A stretch of 64,000 nt of DNA from Rhabditoides inermis (Eukaryota > Nematoda > Chromadorea > Rhabditida > Rhabditidae), in assembly GCA_963966185.1 (NCBI GenBank), contig CAWZYM010000367.1, positions 811,501 through 875,500 on the forward strand. Direction: 5' to 3'. Shown here piece after piece: positions 61,618 to 64,000 of the stretch; positions within the stretch are counted from its first letter, which is position 1; the number at the start of each line of letters is the position of its first letter. The position numbers and the translations under genes were made by a program. The notes under the pieces were generated by a model that had not been told where the DNA came from, did no database searches, and saw only the letters and a program-made list of their open reading frames with translations.

Positions 61618-64000
61618 GTTTCCATAGGAACTAGTTACGGCATGCTCGTCTCACTTTCAAATATATATTGTGCTCCGCCAAAGGCAGAGCGTTCCAAAAT
61701 TTGATTCACCACATCACAAGATGAGCGAAACTTTGATAATACCTCAAACTTGGGTAATTAAACCGATGCTGATGTGGTAGAATTCTGAATATGCCCCCGA
61801 GGCAACAAAATAAAAACGGGTTTACGGCAATCAGGCCCATTAAGGTGACGTGTACGGTGTATTTTGTGATAGTGGTGTAAATAGCTATGTGTACGGGTGG
61901 TGTATGTTATGGGGGCACTTGGTACTATAAGGTTTCATAAGAACTAGTTACGGCATGCTCGCATCACTTTCAAATAAATATTGTGCTCCGCCAAAGGCAG
62001 AGCGTTCCAAAATTTGATTCACCACATCACAAGATGAGCGAAACTTTGATAATACCTCAAATTTGGGTAATTAAACCGATGCTGATTTGGTAGAATTCTG
62101 AATATGTATGCCCCCGAGGCAACAAAATAAAAACGGGTTTACGGCATTCAGGCCCATTAAGGTGACGTGTATGGTGTATTTTGTGATAGTGGTGTAAATA
62201 GCTATGTGTATGGGTGGTGTATATGGGGGCACTTGGTACTATAAGTTTCCATAAGAACTAGTTACGGCATGCTCGCATCACTTTCAAATATATATTGTGG
62301 TCCGCCAAAGGCAGAGCGTTCCAAAATTTGATTCACCACATCACAAGATGAGCGAAACTTTGATAATACCTCAAACTTGGGTAATTTAACCGATGCTGAT
62401 TTGGTAGAATTCTGAATATGCCCCCGAGGCAACAAAATAAAAACGGGTTTACGGCATTCAGGCCCATTAAGGTGACGTGTATGGTGTATTTTGTGATAGT
62501 GGTGTAAATAGCTATGTGTATGGGTGGTGTGTATGGGGGCACTTGGTACTATAAGTTTCCATAAGAACTAGTTACGGCATGCTCGCCTCACTTTCAAAGA
62601 ATTATTGTGCTCCGCCAAAGGCAGAGCGTTCCAAAATTTGATTCACCACATCACAAGATGAGCGAAACTTTGATAATACCTCAAACTTGGGTAATTAAAC
62701 CGATGCTGATTTGGTAGAATTCTGAATATGCCCCCGAGGCAACAAAATAAAAACGGGTTTACGGCATTCAGGCCCATTAAGGTGACGTGTATGGTGTATT
62801 TTGTGATAGTTGTGTAAATAGCTATGTGTACGGGTGGTGTATGTTATGGGGGCACTTGGTACTATAAGGTTTCATAAGAACTAGTTACGGCATGCTCGCA
62901 TCACTTTCAAATAAATATTGTGCTCCGCCAAAGGCAGAGCGTTCCAAAATTTGATTCACCACATCACAAGATGAGCGAAACTTTGATAATACCTCAAATT
63001 TGGGTAATTAAACCGATGCTGATGTGGTAGAATTCTGAATATGTCCCCGAGGCAACAAAATAGAAACGGGTTTACGGCATTCAGGCCCATTAAGGTGACG
63101 TGTATGGTGTTTTTTTGTGATAGTGGTGTAAATAGCTATGTGTATGGGTGGTGTATATGGGGCACTTGGTACTATAAGTTTCCATAAGAACTAGTTACGG
63201 CATGCTCGTCTCACTTTCAAATATATATTGTGCTCCGCCAAAGGCAGAGCGTTCCAAAATTTGATTCACCACATCACAAGATGAGCGAAACTTTGATAAT
63301 ACCTCAAACTTGGGTAATTTAACCGATGCTGATTTGGTAGAATTCTGAATATGCCCCCGAGGCAACAAAATAAAAACGGGTTTACGGCATTCAGGCCCAT
63401 TAAGGTGACGTGTATGGTGTATTTTGTGATAGTGGTGTAAATAGCTATGTGTATGGGTGGTGTGTATGGGGGCACTTGGTACTATAAGTTTCCATAAGAA
63501 CTAGTTACGGCATGCTCGCCTCACTTTCAAATAATTATTGTGCTCCGCCAAAGGCAGAGCGTTCCAAAATTTGATTCACCACATCACAAGATGAGCGAAA
63601 CTTTGATAATACCTCAAACTTGGGTAATTAAACCGATGCTGATTTGGTAGAATTCTGAATATGCCCCCGAGGCAACAAAATAAAAACGGGTTTACGGCAT
63701 TCAGGCCCATTAAGGTGACGTGTATGGTGTATTTTGTGATAGTTGTGTAAATAGCTATGTGTACGGGTGGTGTATGTTATGGGGGCACTTGGTACTATAA
63801 GGTTTCATAAGAACTAGTTACGGCATGCTCGCATCACTTTCAAATAAATATTGTGCTCCGCCAAAGGCAGAGCGTTCCAAAATTTGATTCACCACATCAC
63901 AAGATGAGCGAAACTTTGATAATACCTCAAATTTGGGTAATTAAACCGATGCTGATGTGGTAGAATTCTGAATATGTCCCCGAGGCAACAAAATAGAAAC
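61600..64000 (+). repeat. ~311-bp satellite array, block 6 (about 8 monomers, continues past window)
   Basis: The monomer order repeats that after LINE copies 2 and 3. A 4-base TATG duplication (GAATATGTATGCCCCC) occurs at about 62104-62110. The window ends inside a monomer carrying the AATAGAAAC variant. Confidence 0.95.

Overview
The window looks like repeat-dense heterochromatin from an invertebrate animal genome, most plausibly a nematode. The grounds are eukaryotic retroelement families throughout, a PAT/DIRS-like tyrosine-recombinase retrotransposon (a group first described in a nematode) whose recombinase gene carries two very short GT-AG introns (39 and 43 bp), a TATA-type promoter, and no bacterial operon features. 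The species cannot be named from this sequence. No ordinary conserved host gene was recognised; almost everything is mobile element or satellite.

Layout. (1) 1-8280: a degenerate Ty3/gypsy-type LTR retrotransposon pol region, in which a 1498-bp segment covering the pre-RT linker, reverse transcriptase and start of RNase H is repeated head to tail at least four times before the polyprotein continues into RNase H and a D35E integrase broken by two stops and a frameshift. (2) 8281-11013: a non-coding stretch, then a short TATA-promoter locus encoding a charged protein dominated by a ~1.48-kb (GAGAAG)n hexanucleotide repeat (Glu-Lys repeats), with a premature TAG. (3) 11014-64000: roughly 110 monomers of a ~311-bp satellite with several levels of higher-order structure, interrupted by a 361-bp TTAA-flanked MITE with tRNA-like boxes (11936-12296), four copies of one 3'-truncated CR1/jockey-type LINE (22006, 31952, 46157, 58430) and one nearly intact PAT/DIRS-like element on the minus strand (38191-42993).

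How the parts relate. The four LINE copies share the same satellite junctions (the 5' junction in three copies, the 3' junction in three) and the same inactivating frameshifts, so they were multiplied by amplification of the satellite array and not by independent retrotransposition. The first two lie in a 9946-bp tandem duplication with a visible breakpoint scar at about 25312. The PAT-like element is the best preserved element: gag with a CCHC knuckle, RT-RNase H, and a tyrosine recombinase with all expected catalytic residues, bounded by split direct repeats (A1, B1-A2, B2). Its internal B1-A2 junction has the form of a circle junction, and its ends share an ATT trinucleotide with the interrupted satellite monomer, whose empty site is visible in the sibling monomers. 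All copy-number statements depend on the assembly being right in highly repetitive DNA.
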